Positions 23,301 through 34,146 of a stretch of 64,000 bases of DNA are shown here, piece by piece. Positions within the stretch are counted from its first letter, which is position 1; every line of letters begins with the position of its first letter. A model generated the notes under the pieces. It worked only from the letters and a program-made list of their open reading frames with translations, ran no database searches and had not been told where the DNA came from. The position numbers were made by a program, and so were the translations under genes. The stretch is taken from positions 18,325,607 through 18,389,606 of the forward strand of contig NC_079206.1 of the NCBI RefSeq assembly GCF_026745355.1, in the 5' to 3' direction. This DNA comes from Beta vulgaris subsp. vulgaris. Taxonomy: Eukaryota > Streptophyta > Magnoliopsida > Caryophyllales > Amaranthaceae.

Positions 23301-23349
23301 CGTTTCCAGGAACTAGCTCCTCAGTGTTAACTGATTTTGGAGGAACTAG

Positions 23350-23363
23350 GCTCTGATACCAAT
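23350..23363 (-). promoter_or_regulatory. Primer binding site
   Basis: Directly inside the 5' LTR the element strand reads ATTGGTATCAGAGC, complementary to the 3' end of initiator methionine tRNA, the usual minus-strand primer of plant Copia elements. Confidence 0.9.
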
Positions 23364-24493
23364 TGTTAGTCTTGGACGAACACTTAATCAACTACAAGAG
23401 GGGGGGTGAATTGTAGTTGGAGAGATTTTCAAACTTTTTGCGGAAATAAAAGAATGATTGAATAAGAAAGAAATAATTGCATGAATAAGAAAGAACTAGG
23501 AACGAGATTTTTACAAGGAAAACTTCCTAGGCCCAATAGGAAGAAAAACCTTGACCACGAGGGATTTTGACTCAATTCTCTTTAATAACTTTTAGGCCAA
23601 AAGACTCTCTTTTGTACAACCTAAACTCGGACCAACTCTGTTCCTCTAGGAACTGGTTCCCTGTCAGCCTGTTCCCCCTGAACAGTTGACTTCTCCTTTG
23701 ACTTCACTCGAAGTCTTTTCTCTTTCTCTCTTCTCTTTCTCTTTCTCTTTCTCTTTTTCTCTTTTTCTCTCAAAATGATTACAGACTTAGATTCACTCAA
23801 TCCAATCTATAATACATAAAATTCTGAAAGTATATCTAAAAAGATTGTTACAAAACTCTATTTGTAGGGACCTATCTTCTCGATATCATCTCCACGATCT
23901 TCTCCAAGATTTTCTCCATGATCACACGTAGCTTTAGCCACTTCTCCATAATATGTCTATTGTATTTTTATCGTTGGCAGTTGGTTAGTTGCGCTTCCAT
24001 AATCTCAGCCACTTCTCCACGTTCACACACCTTATAAATAGGTTGATTATTGTGGTTCCTACATTGTAGGAACTACTTCAACGATCTATTTTGGAGCGCT
24101 TGCTTAGGTTAGTTTTTGGCGGCTCCTTGTTTGTAGGAAAACATAAAATACTGCACACAAACTAACTAAACAAAATATTATGGAATCTTAATATATCAAA
24201 TTTGTTACCTCCATAATATTAACAGATTGTCACAAATAAGGTTTAACAACTTAATCTTGCTTAAACTCCTAATCAATTCTTCATAAGTTATTTACCATAT
24301 TATTCGTGAAGTCTAAAAATAAATAAACTAATCAAAACTAAAAGAATAAATCTAACAAAATAAAATAATCAAAATGAGAAGAATAAATCTAAACACATGA
24401 AATTAATTCTAACATAATAAACCAAAAAACGGACTAATAACTAAAATTAAATAAAATTTAATTATATGTCATTATCAAAATAGTGAAATAACA
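23364..24493 (-). repeat. 5' LTR of the minus-strand Copia
   Basis: 1130 bp, TG...CA bounded, closely matching 14817-15988. It lacks a 51-bp segment present in the other LTR and differs by scattered substitutions. It contains the inverted pair GTTCCTACA-T-TGTAGGAAC near 24056 and GTTCCTCTAGGAAC near 23640. Confidence 0.85.
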
Positions 24494-25259
24494 GATTTTG
24501 TTAATTTTTGTGGTGATTTTGTTAATTCCTCGTCGTTTTAGTCACGAGCCATTCATTTTTCGCGAACGGAGATGCGCAAGTGAAGCGAGATGCATCTCCT
24601 CTATTTTCGTCATTTTCGGCAAGTGTTTTAGTAACATTTAGGGTTTTTTTTTGTCGATTTTTAGCATTTTAATGATAGTTTTCTTTTTATAAGTTCAATA
24701 TCTTGTAGTCTATAATTTTAGTTAGATCTAGTTCCTTTTTTTTTGTAATTTTTGTTCATTTTATATACGTTTTTTCTTTTTTTTTCGTTAAATCTGATTT
24801 TTAGTTGGTTTAAATACAATTTTTCGTTTGTATTTTTTAGTTAGATCTGATTTAGTTTTTTCGTTTTTTTGTAATTTTCGTTTTTAGTTAGATCTGATTT
24901 TTCGTTTCGTTTTTATTCTGTTACTAATTTATTTGTAATTTATTTTTGTTTTTATTCCATTATTAGTTTTATTCGTAATTTATTTTCGTTTTGTTTGTAT
25001 TTTCGTAATTTATTCTGTTGTTGTTGTTGTAAAATTATTGTTGTTTGTTGTTGTAAAATTGTTGTTTATTGTTATTGTGAAATTGTTGTTGTTGGAGTAT
25101 CAGTAAAAATTGCACTTTATCTTGAAATAGTGAGTACCAGTTGAGTTTTGCGAAAAAGTATGACAAAATTTGAGCAATAGAAAATGAAAATGAAACGTGG
25201 TAGTGATGCAGGCCTGCAAACTGCAGGTCTGCACTTTTTTTGGACATTACTCAACACAA
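24494..25259. other. Right-hand interior of CACTA element 3
   Basis: Follows the captured exon-like part after the Copia insertion. T-rich, intron-like sequence with TTG repeats (25015-25100) and a short palindromic patch around CTGCAAACTGCAG near 25210. No coding region recognised. Confidence 0.5.
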
Positions 25260-25510
25260 TCTAATGCGGTTTTGAAGTAAAACCGCATCAGCTTATCATT
25301 TTCTGATGCAGTTTTACCTTAAAGCCACATCATATTATCATCTTACGATGCGACTTTAAGGTAAAACCGCATCAGATTATCCTTTTCTGATGCGGTCCAA
25401 AACCGCATCATAAATTATTAGTCACCTGCTGCGCCCCCACCCGATGCGGACCAAAACCGCATCTGAAAGGCCAGTTTTGACCGCATCAGGTGGGGTTTTT
25501 TCCACTAGTG

Positions 25511-27897
25511 TTGAGAATTTTTGGGTGCGATGTACATGTACCTATTGATTCGCCCCAACGCACTAAAATGGGTCCACAAAGAAGGATGGGAATATATGGT
25601 GGATTTGATTCTCCATCAATTATCAAATATTTAGAGCTAACAACTAGCGATTTATTTACGGTTCCATTCGAGACTGTCATTTTAATGAGTCGGTATTTCG
25701 ATCCTTGGGGAGGAGAAAGTGGACCCACAAAACATAAAAACATAAATTACGTGGAACACATCGCAAATGTCGTTTCTAGACCCGAGAACAAATGCATGTG
25801 AACAAGAAGTAAAGAAATTATACATTTGCAAAGTACTGCAAAAATTATGCAAAAATTATACATTTGCAAAGTATTGCAAATCAATTACCTGATGCATTCA
25901 CATATAGTAAGAAATTGACAAAGTCCCATGTACGTAATGGGATTGCCCCGGCACAGATTGAAATTACTGGTGACAATAATGTCATTGAAAATGAGTCAAT
26001 ACCACATCGAAAACGTGGTAGACCACCCAGTTCTAAAGACTCAAAACTAAGAAAAATGGAAAGGCAAAGTAAAACAACGAACAAAATTAATATAAATCCT
26101 CCAATGGAGCATGACAAAAACAAAAATAAACATAAGCATGTTCCAGAAGAAAAGGGACATGAAAGCATAGACAACAATGAAACTTCAAGTAATTATGTTT
26201 CTACAAAGAAACAATGGAATCCAAAAGATGTTGTCTTGAACAAAATCTTTGCTTACTCCATAGCGGTTGAAATGGCATACGATGAAAATGATATAGAATC
26301 AAATACATTAGATGAATCTCGCCACAGAAATGATTGACCAAAATGGAAAGAAGCAATTCAAGCAGAATCGAAATCACTTGAATAATGTGAAGTATTCGAA
26401 CAAATAACCAAAATACAAAAGGTGTAAAACCAGTTGGGTATAAATGGGTATTTGTGAGAAAACGAAATGAGAAAAATGAGGTTACTAGATATAAGGCTAG
26501 GCTAATATCCCAAGGTTTCTCACAAATGCCAGGGATCGATTATGATGAGACATACTCCAGTAGTTGATGCAACTACACTAAGATTTCTGGTAAGTTTATC
26601 AGTTTCGAAAGAATTGCAAATGAGGTTTATGGGTGTAGTGACCGCATATTTGTTGGCTCACTTAACATATATATTTATATGAAAGTTCTCGATGGACTAA
26701 AACTACCAGAAAATCACATCCTCAAAGAGATGTTTTCAATATAATTGAAAAGTTCACTCTATGGGTTAAAATAATCTAGAAGAATGTGGTATAATCGTCT
26801 TAATGAAGACCTATTGAAAAAAGGATTTAAAGATAATCAAATAAGTCTATGTGTATTCATTAAGCAATCTAAATAAGGATTCGCCATCATTAATGTCTAT
26901 GTCGATGATTTGAATATTATTGGAACTCCTAGAGAACTTAAAGTGACTGCAAAGTACTTGATGAAAGAATTTGTGATGAAAGATCTCAGAAGGACAAAAT
27001 TTTGTCTTGGCCTGCAAATGGAACATTTGAGAAATGAGATTTTTGTCCATCAATCCAACAATACGAAAAAATTCTGAAACGTTTTTTCATGGACAAAACC
27101 CACCCAATAAGTTCTCCAGTGATAGTGCGTTCCCCGAATGTGAAAAATGATCCATTCAGACCACGAGAAGAAAACAAAGAAATTCTTATTTTGGAAGTAC
27201 CATATTTAATTGCAACTGGTGCCCTAATATACTTGGCTAACAATACTCAATCTGACATAGCGCTTTCAGTAAACTTGTTAGCTAGATACAAGAATGCACC
27301 AACAAAGAGACATGGCAATGGAGTCAAACACTTATTACGTTATCTTCGAAGAACACAAGACCTTGGATTATTCTATCAGTCGAAACCAAATGTGTCACTT
27401 ATTGATTATGCAAATGTTGGGTAACTATCAGGCCCACAAAAGGCTAAGTCTCAATCCGAATATATGTTCACTTACGGAGTAACTGCAATATCTTGGAAAT
27501 CCACGATGCAGACCTTGACTGCTACATCATCAAATCATGCGTAACTAATTGCTCTTTATGAAGCTGGACGGGAATGTGTATGGCTAAGGTAAATGATCAA
27601 GAATGTCCAAGAAGAGTGTGGAATGGAAACAATAACAACAAATCCAACTATCATCTACAAAGACAATACTGCATGTATCACCCAAGTAAGCGAAGGATAA
27701 ATCAAAGGAGACAGAACTAAACATTTGTCACCAAAGCTCTTCTTCACTCATGACCTCCAAAAGGAAGGGACGATAAACATCCAACAGATACAATCATGTG
27801 AGAATTTCTCAGATTTATTTAGCAAATTCCTTCTAGCGAATAAATTTGAAGAATTAGTCCGAAAAATTGAAATGCGTCATCTTCTTGATATATGCTA
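25511..27897 (+). pseudogene. Copia pol relic: integrase end, reverse transcriptase, RNase H
   Basis: Resumes with LRIFGCDVHVPI-like sequence and an AT-hook-like RKRGRPPSSKD linker (25995-26045). It continues through the reverse transcriptase ([18 protein letters not shown] near 26430, VYVDDLNIIGTP near 26905) to RNase H (IALSVNLLARY, DNTACITQV near 27670). More than ten stops and shifts interrupt it, for example at 26336, 26745, 27076 and 27422. It aligns block by block with 59290-61650. Confidence 0.85.
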
Positions 27898-28101
27898 GAT
27901 TCAGGGGGAGTATTATATGCGCTACACTCTTTTTTCCTTCGATCAGGTTTTTATCCCATCAGGGTTTTCCTGACAAGGTTTTTAATGAGGCAGTTAATTT
28001 AAGCATATAAGAATTTATAGTAGTTGCACTCTTTTCCCTAGTTATGGATTTTTCCCACTAGGTTTTTCCTAACAAGGTTCTTAACGAGACAACTAATATC
28101 C

Positions 28102-28472
28102 TACTTCCTCCGTCCCATAATATAGTGCTAACTTCTCATTTTTCACAAGAATTAAGGAAAATGGAAGGAGTTTTAGGATTTCAGAAAAACATATATTTAA
28201 GTAAATATTTTTGGGTATTTTTGTCTTGGAACTAGTTTTTTTCTTCTTTTTCCATTAAAATAAAATGAAAGAGCAATAAATGTTCCTTGGAATGGTGTAA
28301 AATAATAAATAGTGGGACATATTTTAAAAGAAAGGTAGGGGTATTTTGGAAAGTTTTATGTAGGAATGGAGGATAATATAGTCCAAACAAATTGATAAAA
28401 AGGAAAACAGACACAATATTTTGGGACACCCAAAAAGGAATGCAAGCACTGTATTATGGGACGGAGGAAGTA
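28102..28472. mobile_element. Stowaway-like MITE in the 3' leader of the decayed Copia
   Basis: Terminal inverted repeats CTTCCTCCGTCCCATAATA flanked by TA on both sides, 371 bp. It sits between the RNase H end and the polypurine tract of the host Copia and has no ORF. Confidence 0.85.
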
Positions 28473-28497
28473 TTAAAAATGGACACTCAAGGGGAAG

Positions 28498-28719
28498 TGT
28501 TATGAAGTCAAAAAGTGAATGTCATGCATTTAATGTATGAAAAGTTTTTCCTAAAGCTATATACTAGGGTAATGTACATATATTGAGTATTGACTTGCAA
28601 CATATTCTTGTAGTATAAATATGGCATTTGCCATAAGTAATACACAACAACGGAAGGCATGAATCACTTTCCTACTATCTTTCACCCTATAATCTTTTTG
28701 TTCCCTTTGTTTCACAACA
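28498..28719 (+). repeat. 3' LTR of the decayed plus-strand Copia
   Basis: Starts TGTTATGAAG after the polypurine tract CAAGGGGAAG and ends CACAACA, 222 bp. It contains TATAAATA at about 28614. It is related to, but clearly diverged from, the 253-bp LTR at 61883. No matching 5' copy is in the window. Confidence 0.65.
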
Positions 28720-29675
28720 CGTACAAGTTTTTTTTTTATTGCCTGAAATATTGCTTTTTTCAAAAATACTTTTACTTTTGTGCGGGACCAAACTGACCAT
28801 GCTCAAATTCTTATGTTTAAACCCGTGTGATTAGAAACATAGGTTAAGGTAGGTTATAAAGTTATCTAATGATGATAGCTTGCTTGTTGATTAGATAATT
28901 TCAATTTAGTTCAATTATTAAATTAAATTTTAAATAGATTGTATTGGTAATGTCACTTAGGTATTAAATTGGTTCTTTTGAATTACGTTATGCTAGTTTC
29001 CTACTTATATCACATTATTAATTGGAAATTAGGAATTTAATTGAATTTTTAAGTGAATTCATTATCTTAATTCAATGATTTTCTTTATGCTCTTGAAAAT
29101 TTTCTCACTAAAACGCATGGGCTAACAACTTAAGATCATATGATCAGAGAAACCATGGAAACTCCACGTGAAGACCTTGTCAAGCACCTTAATTAATTGG
29201 GTTTGCTTGTTTGGATCATCCGGAAACACTATACACGACTCATTCTTGTAAGATAGTACTGAGGTACTAATAAGTAATAATTCATTACTATATATTTTAA
29301 AATGAAGATTTTGGATTCATATTCACAACAATTCTTTTCTTTCATACACTGTCCATGAATTGAAGTTTATATTTTCATGGGTAGAGCAGCAGCTAATAAA
29401 CTCACAGGAAGGTCCAGGCTATTCCCCTGGGCACTGGCCAGCTCCACGCCTCCACATGTGACATGACCAAGTCTTAAAAGCCAATGTCCTCTTCTCATAT
29501 TAAGTAATCATCAAGTCCTTTTCATGTTCAATGCATGATGTGTCTTTGTGTTTGTTGTGAACTTGTGGCCTGTGTTCTTTAGGATCTGAGATAGGAGTAT
29601 GCATTAGTCCCTTGTCTTCCTTAGGGGTTTCTTCATATGCTAACACAAGCTTTAATAGAGTTATTATGTTAACAA
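28720..29675. other. Gene-free stretch
   Basis: AT-rich with no frame over 70 codons that looks like protein. A GC-richer patch (29385-29470) of unknown nature is the only compositional change I see. Confidence 0.5.
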
Positions 29676-29944
29676 CTAGTTATTAGGTCCGGGCTATACC
29701 TCGGGTAAGAAAAAATTTCATTTATTGATATAATATGTTATGATAATAATACTAAATACAACTTAGCCTAGTGGTTAAGACTTAAGTATATGTACTTGAG
29801 GTCTCAGGATCAAACCCTATATTATGCAATTTCTAAATTTTTTATTGTACATGGATTACATGAACGAAAACTCCCTAGGGAGAGCGCCACGTGGCACAAT
29901 TTCTTGTTTATGCATGTTTTTTAATATATTTGTATACGTATAGA
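29676..29944 (-). mobile_element. Small non-autonomous Helitron (minus strand)
   Basis: On the minus strand it begins TCTATACGTATACAAATATA and ends with a hairpin-like CCCGAGGTATAGCCCGG followed by ACCTAATAACTAG, then T. These are the plant Helitron hallmarks: 5' TC, a 3' hairpin shortly before CTRR, and insertion between A and T. Length 269 bp, no ORF. Confidence 0.65.
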
Positions 29945-30492
29945 TTGTTGGTCCGATTTAAAGTTAAAATAATTGCGTGTAATTTGAAATTATATTTTCA
30001 TTTAAAATATCATTCAAAAAATATTATTATTTTCTAGAAACATAAAGCTTATAAATTTATGAGCATGTGGCTTGCCGCTTGTTCTTCTGTCGAAAGAGGA
30101 ATATGAGGGTCAATTATTCCTACCCTTATAATCGTACTTGAACACGTAGCTACCTCATACGCTGCCGTAGTAAATCCATTTGGTGTGTTATTATAACTAA
30201 ATGAGATTTCTTATTCCTACAAATTGCATATTCGAAGGATATTGATTATATCAAAATCACTCGTAGTTCAATACTATATATTATTTGAAACATATTGTGA
30301 GAGAAAGAAAATTGTTAATCAAATTTAACCATAATTCCAATGCGCATATTATTTGTGTGAATTTGTGATCACTCTTGGTTTAGTTCAATATATAATTGAC
30401 CGGTTGATGATTGGGATCATTGTATGTAATTTGATATTATGTCATCAAGTGAAATCTAAATTCATTTTAAATAGTGTAATATTGTACATAGA
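29945..30492. other. Gene-free stretch
   Basis: AT-rich sequence without recognisable genes or transposon ends. Confidence 0.5.
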
Positions 30493-31417
30493 CAGGCTCA
30501 ACCGACTTTTGGGCTAACCATTTTTTAGAACAGGGCCCCTCACTCGAGGGGGGCAATATGTCAAAACTCGCCGCTCTACATGCAACTCCTACGCATATTT
30601 TTTTCTTTTAGTCTTATGTCTCTTATTCATTTCTTCTAATTAATTTCCATTAGTGACCTTAATATATATTCACATAAAATGGGCTAATTGCTCTCTATTC
30701 AAGACAATTCTTCTTTTTTGACGAGAAAGTTCGTCTTTTTCTCATAAAACTTTCTATCTTCAATTGTCTTTAAATGAAAAACATAGTATTACGGGGTTTA
30801 AATGAAAACGGAATTTTAATATCCTTACTTGAGATTATGGAATCAAATCTTATACCAATATACATTATTTTCCCTTGTATATCTGCTACCAACAGTCTCT
30901 TATAGATCTAAAACAAAGCTTCGAAGTTTGGACCATTTTGTACTGCTTCTCTAACTCTTGGTAAGTACTTCCTTTCCCAATCGTTTTTTTTTTTTTTTTT
31001 GCTTTTCTCTAACCATTTTCATTGAGGGTTTATAACATGAGAGTGAATTTCTAAATTATTAATTAACGATTTAGAATTTTATTTTACTCTACTAATTAGT
31101 AACTAGAGATTGGTTAATTCTTTGATGAAATTTGTTTGAAAGAGCTGTTTACTTTGGTTGGATTAATTTCTTGTTCATTAACTATAAAGAATTTGACCTG
31201 AGTATTTTTTATCATATGTATTTTCAACTTTTCATGCATTGTCATCCCTTTTTGTTTGGTCTTCTTTTGCTTATATTTTGTTGCTTCATCAATTCATTGG
31301 CTTTTAAGTCCTAAATTATTCTTATTCACGCATATATTTTTTTTGGCTATTAAACTTTTTAAAGGGCCTATCTTAAATAATTAGAACAGGACCTCTAAAT
31401 TGTCCGGGACGACCCTG
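30493..31417. mobile_element. hAT-like non-autonomous element
   Basis: Left end CAGGCTCAACCG and reversed right end CAGGGTCGTCCCG form imperfect inverted repeats. The neighbouring 8 bp (TACATAGA and TATATAAA) agree at six positions, fitting an old 8-bp hAT duplication. The left end continues with GGGCCCC-rich sequence common in plant hAT relics. No transposase. A T-run lies at 30986-31000. Confidence 0.4.
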
Positions 31418-31854
31418 TATATAAAAGTATATGGTTGTCTGTATTTTACGATTGCAATTTTATATAAAGTATCATTGAAAGTTTTGTTATACTTTTAGCA
31501 TGAAAATTGGTTAACCAACATTAAGCAAACTAAATCTTAAAGTAATTTACCTAATTAGTGTAAAGTTGGATTCATTATTCTTCAACACAACTAAAGTATA
31601 AATTGTGTGTGACATTAGAACATATTTTGTTGATTAAAGTTTCGTGAAAAAGTCAGTTTGTTTATTGAAAATTGATGGGAAAATGTAGGTTTTTACTTTT
31701 TTATCTTTATTGAAAAGCTTTATCTAGGAGTAAATAAAGAGAGTTAGGGTATAGTTGTGTTATAAGAGATTGAAGTTTTGAGCTTAATTTATTCTCTATG
31801 AGAAGACAATATATGTTTATGTATGTGTATGAGTTATGACATAATATTTCCTCC

Positions 31855-32165
31855 GTTTCTTAAAGATCTTCCCTCTTTCCTTTTGAATGCGTTTCTAAAA
31901 GATCTCCCCTCTTTTACTTAATTCTTTATTTGGAATTTTTTTTCCCTTTTTACATTCTCATGTCCCTATCATATGGTCCACCATTACATTATTAATTCAA
32001 TTTTACTCTCTTTCTCTTTCCTACTTTAACCTCTTTTATATTTGTCTATTTATCTTAACCCCTTTCTCTCTCATACTTTACCCACCCCACATCCCATACA
32101 AATTGATTCTCATTGATATTTGTACTAACAGTAACAAGGAAGATCTTTAGGAAATGGAGGGAGTA
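31855..32165. mobile_element. Stowaway-like MITE
   Basis: Ends TTTCCTCCGTTTCTTAAAGA and (reversed) CTCCCTCCATTTCCTAAAGA, with TA at both borders; 311 bp, no ORF. Confidence 0.75.
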
Positions 32166-32792
32166 GCACATTTAATTTGTGAAGTGAATGGTTACACGTG
32201 GCATGAGAACATATCTTTGCCACACATTTTAATATATGTAACAAGTATTTTGGTTTTCGTGATGTCTCGTGTCAATTACAATAGATAAGTTATTATTCAT
32301 AAATTTCGTAAATTATTTGTTAATTTTCGTACTTTCTTAGCTTGTCTAGTAAGAAACTGGAAATTTGACGTCATGACATGATAAGTATTAAAAAGAACCT
32401 CCAAGGTTTGACTTTGAAAATAATAGATTAAAAGAAAATGGGTAAGAGAATATGTCACCAATAGTCTCTTGGTAGTAGTGTAATAAGCGTGTCAGATATC
32501 TAAATACTTGTGTAACTATTTTTAGTTATATAAAAATTATAAGACTTTATCATATTTTAATTTATTTGTAATATTAGACAATAAAGTTATAGTGTACTGA
32601 TGGCTAAACTCTCAATTTTTATTTCAAAATTCACGCATTCAATACCCTGTAATTACACATTATTAATATTTTTTTAATTAAGGAGCTCACATGGATATAA
32701 TGCAAACATAAATCATTTGTAGAAGCTTGAGGAGGATGCAATGTGACATATAGGATAGTCTAGTAGATAGTAGATTATAATCTTACATTAAA
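32166..32792. other. Gene-free stretch
   Basis: AT-rich, no recognised element or gene. Confidence 0.5.
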
Positions 32793-33313
32793 TCTATATC
32801 TATATAAAAATATTAAAAGGCGTTCCTATTAAAGGAATGATGCCATGTGTTACTCTTCTCAAACCTCTAATACGCATGTTTATAATCTCATTTAATATTA
32901 ACAATGTGTAGTTACTAGTATTTAAATGCATGACCTTTGAAATGAAATGTGAGAGTTTAACCACTGATCCACTATAATTTCAATGCTCAATGTTTCAAAA
33001 TAAAACAAAATAAAGTCTTACAATAATTATATGTAATTATATAGACATGGACAAGTAAGTTTTTTTTATCTCTAACACTTTTATTAAGTAATAATATTCT
33101 CTTACCCCAACTCTATTGAAATTGTTATTTTTTTTATCTTGGATCCTTAAAAATTTCTTTTGTAAACAATTTATCATGCATATCGTCCATTTTTCAATTT
33201 CGCATTTGACATAATATTACGAAAAGCTAATAAAATCAATTATGAAATTTATGAATGATAACATATTTTGTAATTGTAACTGGCCCGTGATATCGTCCGG
33301 GCCAAAATACTAG
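32793..33313 (+). mobile_element. Non-autonomous Helitron (521 bp)
   Basis: Starts TCTATATCTATATAAAAAT after an A. Ends with the perfect hairpin GGCCCG-TGATATCGT-CGGGCC-like stem (33283-33302), then AAAATACTAG before T. All Helitron terminal features are present. The interior has no Rep/helicase. Confidence 0.75.
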
Positions 33314-33570
33314 TTAATATATTAAAAAGCATTCTTAAGCTAGCATTCGTGCCACGTGGCACTTTCACTTTAGTTGTGTTTCATTCCATGTCCTTATTTT
33401 GCACATTAAAAAAAGTAAAACATGCTTCATGTAAGAATCGACAGTGTGACCTCAAGTTAAAATAAAATAATTATACTTCGTATGTGTTCAAAATTTGACT
33501 ATTATGCTGAAGAAAATCGAGTTTCTACTTCGAAAAAATCCAAGCACGCATCGCGTGCAAAAAATTCTAG
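33314..33570 (+). mobile_element. Second, adjacent Helitron (5' end unclear)
   Basis: Its 3' end shows the hairpin GCACGC-ATC-GCGTGC followed by AAAAAATTCTAG and T. The internal start TTAATATATTAAAAAGCATTC and GCCACGTGGCAC are shared with the other Helitrons here. The preceding Helitron abuts or interrupts its 5' end, so the true left border is not visible. Confidence 0.6.
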
Positions 33571-33630
33571 TATACTAAAGTCTAACCAACCAGCTATGCA
33601 ACATTAAATGATATTTTATAACATGAAAAT

Positions 33631-34128
33631 TGTTGGAGTTAAGGCTTGAAAAGCCTTAGCTTCTTTTATTCTATTGTCCCACAATGCTTGTGGGAGGGAA
33701 TGATGCCTCCTTGTTTTTATATTCCCTCCCTCCTTCCTATTATTGAGTTGGTACTTGAGATGCTTTTGTGGTTGGATGTCATGTTTGATTTGGGCTTGCT
33801 ATCACACACGCACGCCGCCTGCCCGGACCGAGCCAGGGCCATGGGCCTTGGGCCTTGGGCTTTGGGGAATAAACTTAACTAACTTTTCGGACCCGGGTTG
33901 AGCGCGTGTGTGACCGTTGGAGCTTTGTAACGTTTTGACCGTTACAGGATTGATGGCAATCCCTTAATATCCTCCCATTTACTACCTTCCATTTTTTGGC
34001 CTGATTCTCTCGTATAAAATCAGTGCTTCTGATCAGTTTAAGACACACACACACACACACACACACAAGACATTCTCTTCTCTTCCTTCTCTTCTCTCTC
34101 TTTCCTGGGTTTCGTGCTATTCTCCAAG
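33631..34128 (+). repeat. 5' LTR, truncated
   Basis: Starts TGTTGGAGTTAAGGC and matches the first part of 38743-39338. It includes a longer CA microsatellite (34045-34066) than the 3' copy. The last ~210 bp of the LTR are absent and the sequence runs directly into the gag leader. Confidence 0.8.
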
Positions 34129-34146
34129 AAATTAATTTAATTCGCA

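Larger units (their letters stand above)
14817..24493 (-). mobile_element. Minus-strand Sirevirus-like Copia retrotransposon, complete in layout
   Basis: Two LTRs (14817-15988 and 23364-24493) border a 7.4-kb interior with primer site, gag, protease, integrase, reverse transcriptase, RNase H and an additional envelope-like ORF, in Copia order. The target duplication is GATTC on the left and GATTT on the right (one mismatch). Two zinc knuckles in gag, a 3' extra ORF and GTTCC-rich LTRs support a Sirevirus-like placement. Numerous frameshifts break the polyprotein. It is inserted in CACTA element 3 and so is younger than it. Confidence 0.85.
14223..25510. mobile_element. CACTA-type element 3, split by a minus-strand Copia
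   Basis: Starts CACTAGTC at 14223 and ends CTAGTG at 25510, with the 3-bp duplication TTG on both sides (14220-14222 and 25511-25513). Joining the flanks at one TTG restores the integrase reading seen in the homologue near 59300. Subterminal words of the type TGATGCGGTTTT are repeated in both orientations at 14263-14420 and 25260-25495. Without the Copia insertion it would be about 1.6 kb. No transposase is present, but a gene-like segment is (14500-14813). Confidence 0.85.
10330..28719 (+). mobile_element. Decayed plus-strand Ty1-copia element hosting nested insertions
   Basis: The coding pieces at 10330-10992, 13922-14222 and 25511-27897 line up in order with the Copia at 55359-62135. Each gap is filled by another transposon. 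The 3' LTR (28498-28719) is present. The 5' LTR, gag and protease are missing, because similarity begins inside the pol region near 10330. Many stops and frameshifts show it is dead. It is the oldest layer of the nest. Confidence 0.8.

Noticed and set aside
29738..29830. tRNA-like A box (TAGCCTAGTGG) and B box (GGATCAAACCC), suggesting a SINE
   Set aside because: The segment lies wholly inside a bounded Helitron, and similar words occur in the Helitron at 32793, so it is Helitron interior. No poly(A) tail or TSD.
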